Below, in pieces: positions 26,515 through 34,886 of a DNA stretch of 64,000 nucleotides. Source of the DNA: CBDUXT01 sp965371245 (GTDB taxonomy: Bacteria; Planctomycetota; Phycisphaerae; UBA1845); assembly GCA_965371245.1 (NCBI GenBank), contig CBDUXT010000001.1:75824-139823 (forward strand). Reading direction: 5' to 3'. The notes below the pieces were generated by a model, which worked only from the letters and a program-made list of their open reading frames with translations, did no database searches and had not been told where the DNA came from. The translations under genes and the position numbers were made by a program. How positions within the stretch are numbered: the first letter of the stretch is position 1; every line of letters begins with the position of its first letter.

Positions 26515-27555
26515 ATGTCTTTTGACTCAGGGCGACCTTCCGAGCCGGCATCCGGCCAATCCGACGATCCTTCCGCCGACGTGCGTCGTATGTCGTTCGG
26601 CGATCACCTTGAAGAGCTGCGCGCGTGCCTGATCCTCGCGCTTCTTGGCGTCGGGCTGGCGACGATCGTCTGCCTGGGCTTCGGGAAGCACATTCTCGCG
26701 ATCATCTGCCGTCCACTGTGGTGGCAGCAGCTTGCCAGCGGCTTGCAGCCCAACCTTCAGGTTCTTGCGCCCACGGCCGCCTTCTCCGCCTACCTCAAGA
26801 TCGGCTTTCTTTCCGGGATGATTGTGGCCATGCCGTGGGTGCTCTGGCAGGTCTGGCGATTCGTGGGAACCGGTTTGTACCGCCACGAGCGTAGCTTTCT
26901 CAGATTCCTGGTGCCCGCATCGTGCGGGCTGTTCCTTGTCGGCGTGTTGTTTCTCTACTTCGTGGTGCTGCCGATCATCCTGCGTTTCTTCATCGGCTTC
27001 AATCAGAGTTTCGCGGCGCCCTCGATGGCGCCGATCGCCGTCGAGCAGCTCTTGTTGCCCGCCGAGTCTGCGGACGAGCCGCCGAGCGATGCCGGCGCCG
27101 GGGCGCGCTTCGCGATTCTTTCCGAGGATCCTGTGGACCCCAAGCCCGGCGACGTTTGGGTCAACGTGACCTTCCGGCGCCTGATGGTCCAGACGAAGGA
27201 CGGACTGCTCTCGATGGCGCTCGACCGCGGCGGCGCCGGCAACGTGATGAACAGCCAGTTCGCGATCGACTATTATGTCTCGTTCGTGCTGATTTTGGCA
27301 CTGGCGTTTGGTATCGCCTTTGAGACCCCGATCGTCGTGTTCTTCCTTGCCTGGACCGGGCTGATGACCAGGGAGGCGATGGCGACGGGGCGGCGCTATG
27401 TGCTGCTCGCCACGGTGCTGGTGGCCGCTTTCCTGACGCCGCCGGACGTCATCAGCCAATTGCTGCTGGCCGGTCCGATGTACCTGCTGTTCGAGGTGGG
27501 GCTACTGGCGGCACGAATCGTCGAGCGCAAGGGAGCCGAAAGCAGCGCCGGGTAA
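26515..27555 (+). CDS. tatC: Sec-independent protein translocase TatC
   Basis: 346 residues, ~90 more than typical TatC. Conserved blocks: MSFGDHLEELR at 26-36 just before TM1, FSAYLKIGFLSG ahead of TM2, PWVLWQVWRFV, YRHER, and FETPIVV near the last helices. Six membrane helices are visible. The extra length comes from a 25-residue N-terminal tail and an ~85-residue loop between TM3 and TM4 (about 165-248), on the periplasmic side in the usual topology. TatC recognises twin-arginine signals and, with TatA/B (not in this window), exports folded proteins. Confidence 0.93.
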   Translation: MSFDSGRPSEPASGQSDDPSADVRRMSFGDHLEELRACLILALLGVGLATIVCLGFGKHILAIICRPLWWQQLASGLQPNLQVLAPTAAFSAYLKIGFLSGMIVAMPWVLWQVWRFVGTGLYRHERSFLRFLVPASCGLFLVGVLFLYFVVLPIILRFFIGFNQSFAAPSMAPIAVEQLLLPAESADEPPSDAGAGARFAILSEDPVDPKPGDVWVNVTFRRLMVQTKDGLLSMALDRGGAGNVMNSQFAIDYYVSFVLILALAFGIAFETPIVVFFLAWTGLMTREAMATGRRYVLLATVLVAAFLTPPDVISQLLLAGPMYLLFEVGLLAARIVERKGAESSAG

Positions 27556-27575
27556 CAGCCCGACGCCGGCCCTGT

Positions 27576-28523
27576 TCACAGAGTCACCCTCCCGATGAGA
27601 TCGCGGATGGACGAGATCTTTCGATCTTGCAAGTACGTCCGCAGGCCGTCGCAGATGTGAAGCGGCGTGCGCGGATCGACGAACAGGGCCGTCCCAACCG
27701 CGACGGCCGTCGCCCCGGCCAGGAAGAACTCCACGGCGTCGCGCCAGTGGGCGATGCCGCCCATGCCGATGATGGGAACGTCGGCCTTCTTCGCCACTGC
27801 GGAGTAGACGCGGTGAACCATGTAGACGGCCACCGGGCGGATCGCCGGACCGGAGAGCCCACCCGTACGATTGGCCAGCATGGGCTTGAACGTATCGACG
27901 TTGATCGCCATCCCGCAGAGCGTGTTGATCACCGACAGCGCGTCGGCACCCGATTCGACGGCGGCCGCGGCCGTGGCGGTGATGTCGGTCACGTTCGGGG
28001 ATAGCTTCACGATCAGCTTGGCCCGATGGACATCCTGCCGTACCGCGCCCACGAGCCGGGCGAGCCGGTCGGGGTCCGTGCCGAACTCCAGCCCATCAGC
28101 CACATTGGGGCACGAGACGTTCAACTCGACGCCGGCGATGCAGTCCACTTCGTCCAGTCGGCGGCAAACGGTTCGATAGTCGTCAACGGTGTGGCCGACG
28201 ACGTTCACGATGATCGGAATGCCCGTGTCACGGAGGAAGGGCACCTTGTCTTCGATGAAGCGCTCCAGTCCTATGTTCGCAAGACCGATCGCGTTGAGCA
28301 TGCCCGCCGGCGTTTCGACCACGCGCTCCGGCGGGTTGCCCTTGCGCATTTCGGGCGAAACGGCTTTGGTGACGAAGGCGCCGAGTTTGCCCAGGTCGAT
28401 CAGCTTGCCGTGTTCGGGTCCGTAGCCGCTCGTGCCCGAAGCAGTCATCACGGGGTTGGAAAGGGTAATGCCGGCAAGGTCGATGGTAAGATCGACGGCC
28501 GCGACGTTCGTGGGCTCGCTCAT
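27576..28523 (-). CDS. pyrD: Dihydroorotate dehydrogenase, class 1B catalytic subunit
   Basis: 315 residues, the usual length. FMN-binding start (NPVMTASGTSGYG), the catalytic cysteine in ELNVSCPNV (the class 1 base; class 2 has Ser), IVKLSPNV, and the phosphate loop IIGMGGI...GATAVAVGTALF. It oxidises dihydroorotate to orotate in pyrimidine synthesis; class 1B enzymes pass electrons to a PyrK-type subunit, not seen here. ATG 28523 has no clear ribosome site. Confidence 0.93.
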   Translation of the reverse strand: MSEPTNVAAVDLTIDLAGITLSNPVMTASGTSGYGPEHGKLIDLGKLGAFVTKAVSPEMRKGNPPERVVETPAGMLNAIGLANIGLERFIEDKVPFLRDTGIPIIVNVVGHTVDDYRTVCRRLDEVDCIAGVELNVSCPNVADGLEFGTDPDRLARLVGAVRQDVHRAKLIVKLSPNVTDITATAAAAVESGADALSVINTLCGMAINVDTFKPMLANRTGGLSGPAIRPVAVYMVHRVYSAVAKKADVPIIGMGGIAHWRDAVEFFLAGATAVAVGTALFVDPRTPLHICDGLRTYLQDRKISSIRDLIGRVTL

Positions 28524-28675
28524 CGTGACGCAGCATGGTTACGCCGTGAGCCGGTGTCAACCGTTGGAGCGACGGGAAGGTCAGTTCCACGGGCGAGCCC
28601 GATCCGCGAGACGCGATGGACGAATCCGACCGCCCCTCTACAATGCCGTCGCCGTCTGAACGAAAGGATAGCGCG

Positions 28676-29191
28676 ATGCCGAGCTCCAAAGCTGATCTGG
28701 TTGTCTTTCCCGGCACGTTCGACCCGGTGACCCACGGCCACCTCGACATCATCCAGCGCGCCGCGGAACTGTTCCCCCGGTTGATCGTCGCCGTCGGAGA
28801 CAATCCGCTGAAGGCGTGCGTCTTCACCTCCGCCGAACGCGAGTCGATGCTTTGCGCGCATACGTCCGACCTGAAAAACATCGACGTGAAAACGTACTCC
28901 GGGTTGACCGTCGAGTTCGCGCGCAGTGTCGGGGCCGGTGTGATCCTTCGGGGCATTCGCGACACCGTTGACTTGCATGGCGAGCTCGAGATCGCCATGG
29001 CCAACCGCATCATCGGCGGTCTTGAGACGGTATTCCTGATGACCAGCGGCCAGCACATCCTCACATCGAGCACGCTGATCAAACAGATCGTGGAAATCGG
29101 ACACTACGATACGGACCACCTCGCCCGGCTGGTTCCGCTCGACGTCGCCCGCCGGCTCGAACAGCGCCTCCGGGGAACGGCCGCGAAGTAG
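28676..29191 (+). CDS. coaD: Phosphopantetheine adenylyltransferase
   Basis: 171 residues. The nucleotidyltransferase HxGH site is in GTFDPVTHGHLD and the C-terminal ATP-binding block is SSTLIKQIVEIG (family SSSxIKExA). AVGDNPLK and AGVILRGIRD are also conserved. It joins ATP and 4'-phosphopantetheine in coenzyme A synthesis. ATG 28676 follows AAAGGA; a TACAAT -10 box at 28639-28644 supports this start over 28616. Confidence 0.95.
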   Translation: MPSSKADLVVFPGTFDPVTHGHLDIIQRAAELFPRLIVAVGDNPLKACVFTSAERESMLCAHTSDLKNIDVKTYSGLTVEFARSVGAGVILRGIRDTVDLHGELEIAMANRIIGGLETVFLMTSGQHILTSSTLIKQIVEIGHYDTDHLARLVPLDVARRLEQRLRGTAAK

Positions 29192-29232
29192 ACTTGGGAA
29201 CCCGATCCGATTCCCCGCGTGTTGGCTGACAG

Positions 29233-30303
29233 CTACGAGCCCGCAGTTCGGCGCGACCGGGTGCGAAGCCGCAGCCCGTTGATCGTCAGAAGAATCAGGA
29301 CCGCCGCCGCCGTCCATCCCATCGGCGTCGGCTCACACGTTGCACAGGCGATCGTCCGCACCGCGCTCACCGGCATCGCGGGCAAGAGGGCGTCGATCGT
29401 CAGTCCGAAACCAACGGCCACCACGGCGATCGTCGCGAGGTAGATCGCCAGCCCCTGTTTCCCCAGATCGCGCGAGACGACAACCATCGTGGCAAGATTG
29501 GTGGCCGGTCCCGCCAGAAGGAAGACCAGGGCTGCGCCGGGGCTAAGCCCTTGGGCGATCAACACGGCGGCCATCGGTGTCGATGAGGTGGCACAAACGT
29601 AGAGAGGCAAACCGACGACGAGCATGAGCAGCATGGCCGGCATCCCCGTGCCGACGTGCCGCTCCAGGAACCCCGCGGGTATCGCCGCCGACGCGAGCCC
29701 CGCCAGGACCATCCCCAACACCAGCCACGGCGACAGGTCGGCGATCATTTCGACGAGCCCATAGTGAAAGGCCCGCCGGATTCGTGACCGCCCGGGCTGC
29801 CCGCCGTCGGGGCAGCCGCAGGATTCCCCGCAGTTGCCATCGCTACCGGCGGGCACGGCCTCGGCGGAGGCGCGGGGGGCACGGACCTTACGGTCGGAGA
29901 GACCGATCAACGCACCGGCGGTGATGGCCGTCACGAACGCCGCCAGAGGCCGAAGGACGGCGAGCGCCGGACCCAGCAGGGCGTAGGACACCGCGATGGA
30001 ATCGACGCCGGTTTCCGGCGTGCTGATAAGGAAGCTCGCCACGGCCCCGCGGCCGGCGCCTTGCCGACGCATCGAGGACGCCAGGGGAATGACGCTGCAC
30101 GAGCAAAGGGGAAGGGGGATTCCGACCAGGGCGGCCTTAAGGACTCCGGACAAGCCGGGCTGACCCAAATGGCGGGTCACCTGTTCGACGGGTACGAGCA
30201 CGGAGACGATGCCCGCCAAAAGGAATCCGCCGAGCAGCCACGGCGCGGCCTGGACCACGATGGCCCCGGTGTGCTCTGCCCACGTGAGCAGGAATGTAGT
30301 CAT
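29233..30303 (-). CDS. Permease of the SO_0444/ArsP_1 heavy-metal efflux type
   Basis: 356 residues with 8-10 membrane helices. The first half has the signature GIPLPLCSCSVIPLASSMRRQGAGRGAVASFLISTPETGVDSI and the second half a matching block VVGLPLYVCATSSTPMAAVLIAQGLSPGAALVFLLAGPATN, i.e. two repeats with a paired Cys/Ser motif each. A loop with CGESCGCPDGG may bind metal. Members move copper/zinc or organoarsenicals out of the cell. It stands alone. Confidence 0.85.
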   Translation of the reverse strand: MTTFLLTWAEHTGAIVVQAAPWLLGGFLLAGIVSVLVPVEQVTRHLGQPGLSGVLKAALVGIPLPLCSCSVIPLASSMRRQGAGRGAVASFLISTPETGVDSIAVSYALLGPALAVLRPLAAFVTAITAGALIGLSDRKVRAPRASAEAVPAGSDGNCGESCGCPDGGQPGRSRIRRAFHYGLVEMIADLSPWLVLGMVLAGLASAAIPAGFLERHVGTGMPAMLLMLVVGLPLYVCATSSTPMAAVLIAQGLSPGAALVFLLAGPATNLATMVVVSRDLGKQGLAIYLATIAVVAVGFGLTIDALLPAMPVSAVRTIACATCEPTPMGWTAAAVLILLTINGLRLRTRSRRTAGS

Positions 30304-30416
30304 CCTGGTTCGCCGTCCGTCGAATAAGCTACCGGCAATAGCATACCGGCGGCGGCGAATCCTGGCGCCGGCATCCGCGTCACCTGAACGGCAAAGCTGT
30401 CCGTGACTTGCCCAGG

Positions 30417-30440
30417 GCCGCGGGGCTTTAGCCCGCGCGG
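30417..30440. repeat. GCGGGCT-AGCCCGC palindrome (REP-like)
   Basis: GCCGCGGGGC, TTTA, GCCCGCGCGG forms a hairpin downstream of the thioredoxin-M1 gene. Same type as 36102-36122 and the core of the repeat at 43962-44126. Confidence 0.45.
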
Positions 30441-30501
30441 ACTCGAGTCCGGTTCGGTGTCCGATCCGCCCTAACGCTGCTGAAACAAGGCCCCCGGCCT
30501 T

Positions 30502-32622
30502 CTACGGTCGCCGACCGTACTCGGGCTTCCAGATCAGCAGGCGGTGGTTTGGGTCCAGGCGAACGTCCGTGGGTCGATCCTTGGTTGAAAGGATCGTCTC
30601 GGTCCTTCGCCCTCGCACCGACACTGTGTGCATGCGCGTGCCGGAGGCGGAGTCAACGGCCACGTCCACATTCAGGTGGTATGGCTCACCTTCCTGGACC
30701 TGCTCGATGACTACCTTGACGGTCCCGTTGTCGTTGGGGGTGTAGTCGAGGTCGAGGACGGGGGCGCCCGGTCGATCCAGCCATTGGGCGAAGAACTGTT
30801 CGAGTTCGCAGCTCGAGCACGCGGACACGAAGGCTGAACGGACGTCGTCGAGCGCCATGCGTTTGCCCGCGTACTCGCCGATCAGCCCGCGAAGCGTAGT
30901 GAAGAACACCTCGTCGCCGACGCGGCGGCGTAACATGTGATACATCCAGTGCCCCTTCGCGTCCGAAAGGTTGTGCTGCCATCCGCCGCCTTCGAGTTGG
31001 GACATCGGCATGTCCTGACCCGCACGCTGCATGTCGAAATAACCCCTGGCGCATTGGCGACTGCTGTAACCGGGGCGAGAGAAGCGAAGAAACTCGGTGG
31101 CGGCCTCCACGCCCTCAAGGGCCTCGATCGCAACGACCGCGCTGTACTGCGCGAGGGATTCAGAGCAGAGGATGCTGCCCGGCCCCCGTGTGTTCACGAG
31201 ATTGCCCCACCAGGCGTGGGCGGCCTCATGCGCGAAAAGAGGAAGATTGCCACCCTCCGGCTCGAAGGCGCTGCGCTTGGCCATGATGAACCCTTGCTGG
31301 GAGGCCGCGTACCAATGGGTCGTCCCCTCGGGCACCTCTGCGATGGAGTAGCCGGGATAGGGGAACGGGCCGAACCGTGCCTCCATCGCGCCGATGGCCT
31401 CGGCGAGTGCCTTGGCCTGGTCTTTTGCGCTGGTCGGCTTTTTAGAAAGGAGATAGACAGCGACTTCCTGTTCGCCGACGGCGTGACGAGCGACCTTGTA
31501 GGGTCCGACGATGAACGAACGCGCCACCGGGTCGCTGACCTCCCAGACCTCGATGACCTCATCGTCTGTTTCGGTTCGATCGACGAGCCGGCCGTTGGAA
31601 AGCGACCGACCGCCCGGTGGCATGTGGAATCGCGTGGTACCCGGTACGGCCATCTTCTTGGAAAGGGAGCCTTCCTTGAAGACCGCGAGCGGGTACCAGG
31701 CGTTGGTCCACTGGCCAAAGGCGATCCCTTTCGTAAAGGCCAGGTAGTCCGAGCGTTTCCCGCCGCTCTCGGCCGCGAAGGTTAGCGTGATCTTGTCACC
31801 ACGGACGCGTGGCGAGTCGAACCGCACGTGCGCAAGCAGCGTGTGCCTGCGCGATTCATGTTTGGCGTTCAGTTCGACGGCGACCCCCGGCGGGCCGTCG
31901 ATCCGCGTGAAGCGCATGACCGACTGGCTGGAGTTCATGGCCAGGGTCGGACCCATCGACGATGGGTCATCGAGCCGCAGCTCCATCTTCCCCTCCACCA
32001 ACACCTTCGCGCCGCGCGGCTGGATGGAGACGTCGAGATCGAGCCGCTCCATCGTCCAGCCGAGCCCCTCGTCGTTCGCCGGGGCCGCCGTGGCCATGGC
32101 GCGATCAACGGCCTGGTGAAGCGGCTTGCCGTCGTCTTTGAGCGGGTGACCGATCCAGGCGATCTTACCCTGACGATCGACGACGAAGGCCTCGGGCATG
32201 TTGAACAGGCGGCCTTCGATGCCACCGTTTTGCCACTCGTGCTCCATGGACAGATCGCCGTCGAACGCGACGCGGTAGTCCATCTTGTAGCCGTTTTTTT
32301 TCAGGAAGGCCTTGACCGGTTTGATTCCGTCCCACTCATGCGAGGCCACACCGATGACCACGAGCCCTTTGTCGCGGTGCTTGCGTTGCAACTCGCTCAG
32401 GCGCGGAATGCTCTCGATGCACGGCGCGCACCAGGTGCCCCAGAACTCGATGAGGTAGACCGTGCCCCGGTTGAGCTTTGTGACCGGGTCGCCCTTGAGC
32501 CACTCGTCCACCGAAAGGGCCTTCGGGGCCGGGTCACCGACCTTGTGAATCGGCGGCTGCGGCGGGATTCGCATTCCGACGGTCAGCGCGACCAGTGCGA
32601 TCAACGTCACTTGTCTCAACAT
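30502..32622 (-). CDS. Thioredoxin-like (TlpA) domain fused to an M1-type metallopeptidase
   Basis: 706 residues. Signal peptide, then a TlpA/ResA-like thioredoxin domain (~30-180) with WGTWCAPC (C65, C68) and the cis-Pro region FNMPEAFVV. Then ~220 residues of beta structure like the N-domain of M1 aminopeptidases, and the catalytic part with HEAAHAWWGN (H465, E466, H469) and the third ligand E488 in CSESLAQY, spaced 18 residues as in M1 enzymes. The typical GxMEN substrate motif is not evident. An exported redox-peptidase fusion; joint role unknown. The promoter is shared in the divergent region with a GntR regulator. Confidence 0.85.
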   Translation of the reverse strand: MLRQVTLIALVALTVGMRIPPQPPIHKVGDPAPKALSVDEWLKGDPVTKLNRGTVYLIEFWGTWCAPCIESIPRLSELQRKHRDKGLVVIGVASHEWDGIKPVKAFLKKNGYKMDYRVAFDGDLSMEHEWQNGGIEGRLFNMPEAFVVDRQGKIAWIGHPLKDDGKPLHQAVDRAMATAAPANDEGLGWTMERLDLDVSIQPRGAKVLVEGKMELRLDDPSSMGPTLAMNSSQSVMRFTRIDGPPGVAVELNAKHESRRHTLLAHVRFDSPRVRGDKITLTFAAESGGKRSDYLAFTKGIAFGQWTNAWYPLAVFKEGSLSKKMAVPGTTRFHMPPGGRSLSNGRLVDRTETDDEVIEVWEVSDPVARSFIVGPYKVARHAVGEQEVAVYLLSKKPTSAKDQAKALAEAIGAMEARFGPFPYPGYSIAEVPEGTTHWYAASQQGFIMAKRSAFEPEGGNLPLFAHEAAHAWWGNLVNTRGPGSILCSESLAQYSAVVAIEALEGVEAATEFLRFSRPGYSSRQCARGYFDMQRAGQDMPMSQLEGGGWQHNLSDAKGHWMYHMLRRRVGDEVFFTTLRGLIGEYAGKRMALDDVRSAFVSACSSCELEQFFAQWLDRPGAPVLDLDYTPNDNGTVKVVIEQVQEGEPYHLNVDVAVDSASGTRMHTVSVRGRRTETILSTKDRPTDVRLDPNHRLLIWKPEYGRRP

Positions 32623-32700
32623 GGGTCTTGCTCCGTCATGGGTTGGCGGCCGGGCCGAAAACTCCCGGACGCACTGGCACTACATCTGAATCTGTGATAG

Positions 32701-32742
32701 ACTCTAAGACAGATTGTTATGTTATGCAACACAAATATTTGT
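32701..32742. promoter_or_regulatory. AT-rich divergent control region with palindrome
   Basis: Minus-strand promoter TTGCAT (32724-32729), 17-base spacer, TAGAGT (32701-32706) for the thioredoxin-M1 gene. Beside its -35 is the perfect palindrome ACAAATATTTGT (32731-32742); ATTGTT (32713) and AACAAT (32755) form an outer inverted pair. This AT-rich patch in GC-rich DNA is a good candidate operator for the GntR regulator that starts at 32773. Confidence 0.5.
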
Positions 32743-32772
32743 ACTGTTTTGTAGAACAATTGCGGGGATGCG

Positions 32773-33780
32773 GTGAATGAGCCCATGAGTAGCTATGCCG
32801 GGCAGGCACGCGGCGGCAAACACCAGGCCGCCTTTGATCACTGCCTACACGAAATCGCAACGGGTCGGTGGCGCGAGGGGCACCGGCTTCCCAGCGTCCG
32901 CGAGGCGGAAAAACTCTGGCGGGTGAACCGGCTGACGGTGCTCCGCGCCTATCGGCGGCTCGAGGCGCTGGGTCTGGTCCGCTCGGCCGATCGGTCCGGG
33001 TTCTTTGTGGCCGAGGCCGCCGGCGTCGAGCGAGTGTCGCGCCATCGGCACGAGCTCGAGCGGCTGTTCGATCGCGCGCTGGAAAGCGTCGAGCGCGGAA
33101 CGGACCTGTCACCGCTGGGGGTCTTCAGATACTTCGCGCACCTGGCCGAGATTCACGACCGCGAGCGGCCGCGTTGTGCCTTTGTGGAATGCACGGCCAT
33201 CCAGTCGCAGGGGCACGTCCGCGAGATCGCCACCCGATTGGGTGTCCCGGCTTTGGCACTCACCACGGCGGATGTGGCTGGCGGGCCGTCGTGCGTCCCC
33301 GACCATGTGCGAACGATTCTGACAAGTCATTGGCATCACGAGGAGATCGCTCCGCTGGGTGACGCGCCGAACGTGAGGGTCGCGTCGGTTCGCATCGAGA
33401 TTTCGCCCCGACTGGCGGACACCCTGCCGGACGGTGTCAAGGAGGCCGTCGTGCTTGACGACAACGAGACCAAGGCGGCCCCGATGGTCCGAGACGCGGC
33501 CGAGCGATTCGGGAACATCGTGGTGCGAAGTGAGATCGTCGATAGCGTGATCGACGCGCTGCCGCCCATGCTGACGCGCGGCGGGAAGGGCGCCCGGCAG
33601 CGCGTGCTATTACTCTCGCCGAGGTTCTGGGGGGTGGTCGATCCGAAGTGGCGGGATCATCCGCAGGTCAGGCCGATCACGTTCACCATCTGCGAGCCCG
33701 CCTGGCCCGCCGTCGCCGACGCCATCGGGCTGCCGCTGGGTTTGGCCGGCGGCAACGGCCCCGCGGCATGTGCGACATAG
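32773..33780 (+). CDS. GntR-family transcriptional regulator
   Basis: 335 residues. The N-terminal ~70 residues are a GntR winged helix: GRWREGHRLPSVREAEKLWRVNRLTVLRAYRRLEALGLV...GFFV. The C-terminal part (~100-330) is not a usual GntR effector domain that I recognise; it includes a TLPDGVKEAVVLDD block and may be periplasmic-binding-like. Start is GTG 32773 (GGGGA upstream) or ATG 32785. It faces away from the thioredoxin-M1 gene and probably controls that gene and itself through the palindrome between them. Confidence 0.82.
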   Translation: MNEPMSSYAGQARGGKHQAAFDHCLHEIATGRWREGHRLPSVREAEKLWRVNRLTVLRAYRRLEALGLVRSADRSGFFVAEAAGVERVSRHRHELERLFDRALESVERGTDLSPLGVFRYFAHLAEIHDRERPRCAFVECTAIQSQGHVREIATRLGVPALALTTADVAGGPSCVPDHVRTILTSHWHHEEIAPLGDAPNVRVASVRIEISPRLADTLPDGVKEAVVLDDNETKAAPMVRDAAERFGNIVVRSEIVDSVIDALPPMLTRGGKGARQRVLLLSPRFWGVVDPKWRDHPQVRPITFTICEPAWPAVADAIGLPLGLAGGNGPAACAT

Positions 33781-33789
33781 ATCCATCAG

Positions 33790-33811
33790 TAGGGCAGGTC
33801 GATGACCTGCC
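33790..33811. repeat. TAGGGCAGGTC palindrome, solo copy
   Basis: GGCAGGTC, GAT, GACCTGCC hairpin 10 bases after the GntR stop. The same hairpin occurs inside both 131-bp repeats at 33943 and 34756. Confidence 0.5.
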
Positions 33812-33942
33812 ATTACCATTGGCGAACGTGAATCCAGTGGATTCGGGACGAAATGGAATACGTTTGGTAGGGTGACTATATCCCCCTCAATCCGGTCAAA
33901 CGCGGATACGGCGATCGGCCTGGGTCGTGGCCGTGGTCGAAC

Positions 33943-34074
33943 TCTCATCGCCACGTCAGGTTGGGTTGGCTTGATCCGAATTGGCCCGGGTCGAGTGCGA
34001 TCAAACTTCCCGACATCGACGATCGATCATGGATCATAGTAAAAGGCAGGTCATCGACCTGCCCTACCTGGCTC
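33943..34074. repeat. 131-bp repeat, copy A
   Basis: 132 bases matching 34756-34886 with four substitutions and one single-base gap. On the minus strand it starts with the last codon and stop of the lipoprotein gene ending at 34073, then GGCAGGTC GAT GACCTGCC TTTT, an intrinsic-terminator shape, then a GATCNATGATCGATCGTCGATG palindrome-rich tract. Confidence 0.8.
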
Positions 34075-34570
34075 AGCGTAGCAGTCGCCGGATTTTCTGG
34101 GCTACACGGCCCCCTATCACCTCGGGAGGGCTGGGAATAAAACCCCTGGTTCTGACCTGCGTCACTGTCGCCGATGCGACAATCTCGTGGCCTTGATGAA
34201 ACTGTGCGGTGATCCCGCTGACGTACTCGCCCGCCGTTGATGCAGAATGCGTGCTACCCCAAGCCGATGTCGATCCAACGAACAAGCCTCCGCTCCCGGA
34301 CGAAACCGCGTCGTTAGCCAGTGTAATCGTTCCATCAATCAGCATGTCGCCTCCGGCACTCCTTATTGCGACACCCGCAGCCAGCAAATCCTGTATGATT
34401 GTGTTGCGGACCGCTTCAGCGACGATCTCGTTCTGGCACAAGAACCTGCCCACCGTGACGGAATGAACTGCTTTCAGTTCGCCAGCCATCCCAGGGCGTA
34501 CACTGACCTTGCTTGTTGTTGCACAGCCACAAACGGAAGCAACGAACCACAGTAGGATCACTCGTTTCAT
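34073..34570 (-). CDS. Small putative lipoprotein
   Basis: 165 residues. Signal segment MKRVILLWFVASVCGC with a plausible lipobox Cys at 16. The rest (VTVGRFLCQNEIVAEAVRNTIIQDLLAAG, GGDMLIDGTITLAND) is reminiscent of small outer-membrane assembly or curli-like lipoproteins, but I cannot assign a family. ATG 34570 follows AAAGGG at good spacing. Its stop lies at the edge of repeat copy A. Confidence 0.7.
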   Translation of the reverse strand: MKRVILLWFVASVCGCATTSKVSVRPGMAGELKAVHSVTVGRFLCQNEIVAEAVRNTIIQDLLAAGVAIRSAGGDMLIDGTITLANDAVSSGSGGLFVGSTSAWGSTHSASTAGEYVSGITAQFHQGHEIVASATVTQVRTRGFIPSPPEVIGGRVAQKIRRLLR

Positions 34571-34682
34571 AATCAAAACCCTTTCAGTGTTCCCGCCAAT
34601 TCCGGAGGCGGTCGTAGCCAAGGGTGGCGGCGGGTCTACGGTACGCCGACTGCACTCCCCGTTCTCAGATTCACAACATAGG

Positions 34683-34698
34683 TGCTCCACGTGGAGCA
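34683..34698. repeat. Perfect 16-base palindrome, parS-like core
   Basis: TGCTCCACGTGGAGCA is fully palindromic and matches the parS consensus TGTTTCACGTGAAACA at 12 of 16 positions, including the CACGTG core. Whether ParB binds it is unknown. Confidence 0.3.
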
Positions 34699-34755
34699 TG
34701 AGGCTCCAGTTACAACGGACACCGGATCGCCGACCTGCCAAAACAACAACTTGTT

Positions 34756-34886
34756 CTCATCGGCACGTCAGGCTGGGTTGGCTTGATCCGAACTGGCCCG
34801 GGTCGAGTGCGATCGAACTTCCCGACATCGACGATCGATCATGGATCATAGTAAAAGGCAGGTCATCGACCTGCCCTACCTGGCTC
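34756..34886. repeat. 131-bp repeat, copy B
   Basis: 131 bases, ~96% identical to copy A. The protease gene that ends at 34863 has its last eight codons (QEPGRAGR) and stop inside this repeat. It carries the same GGCAGGTC hairpin plus TTTT on the minus strand, so it probably terminates that gene. Confidence 0.8.

Noticed and set aside
34683..34698. A third working parS site
   Set aside because: It is a perfect palindrome with the CACGTG core but four positions off the consensus and 10 kb from parB; kept only as a repeat.
33943..34886. Integron cassettes with attC sites
   Set aside because: The 131-bp repeats lack RYYYAAC/GTTRRRY core sites and no integrase is present.
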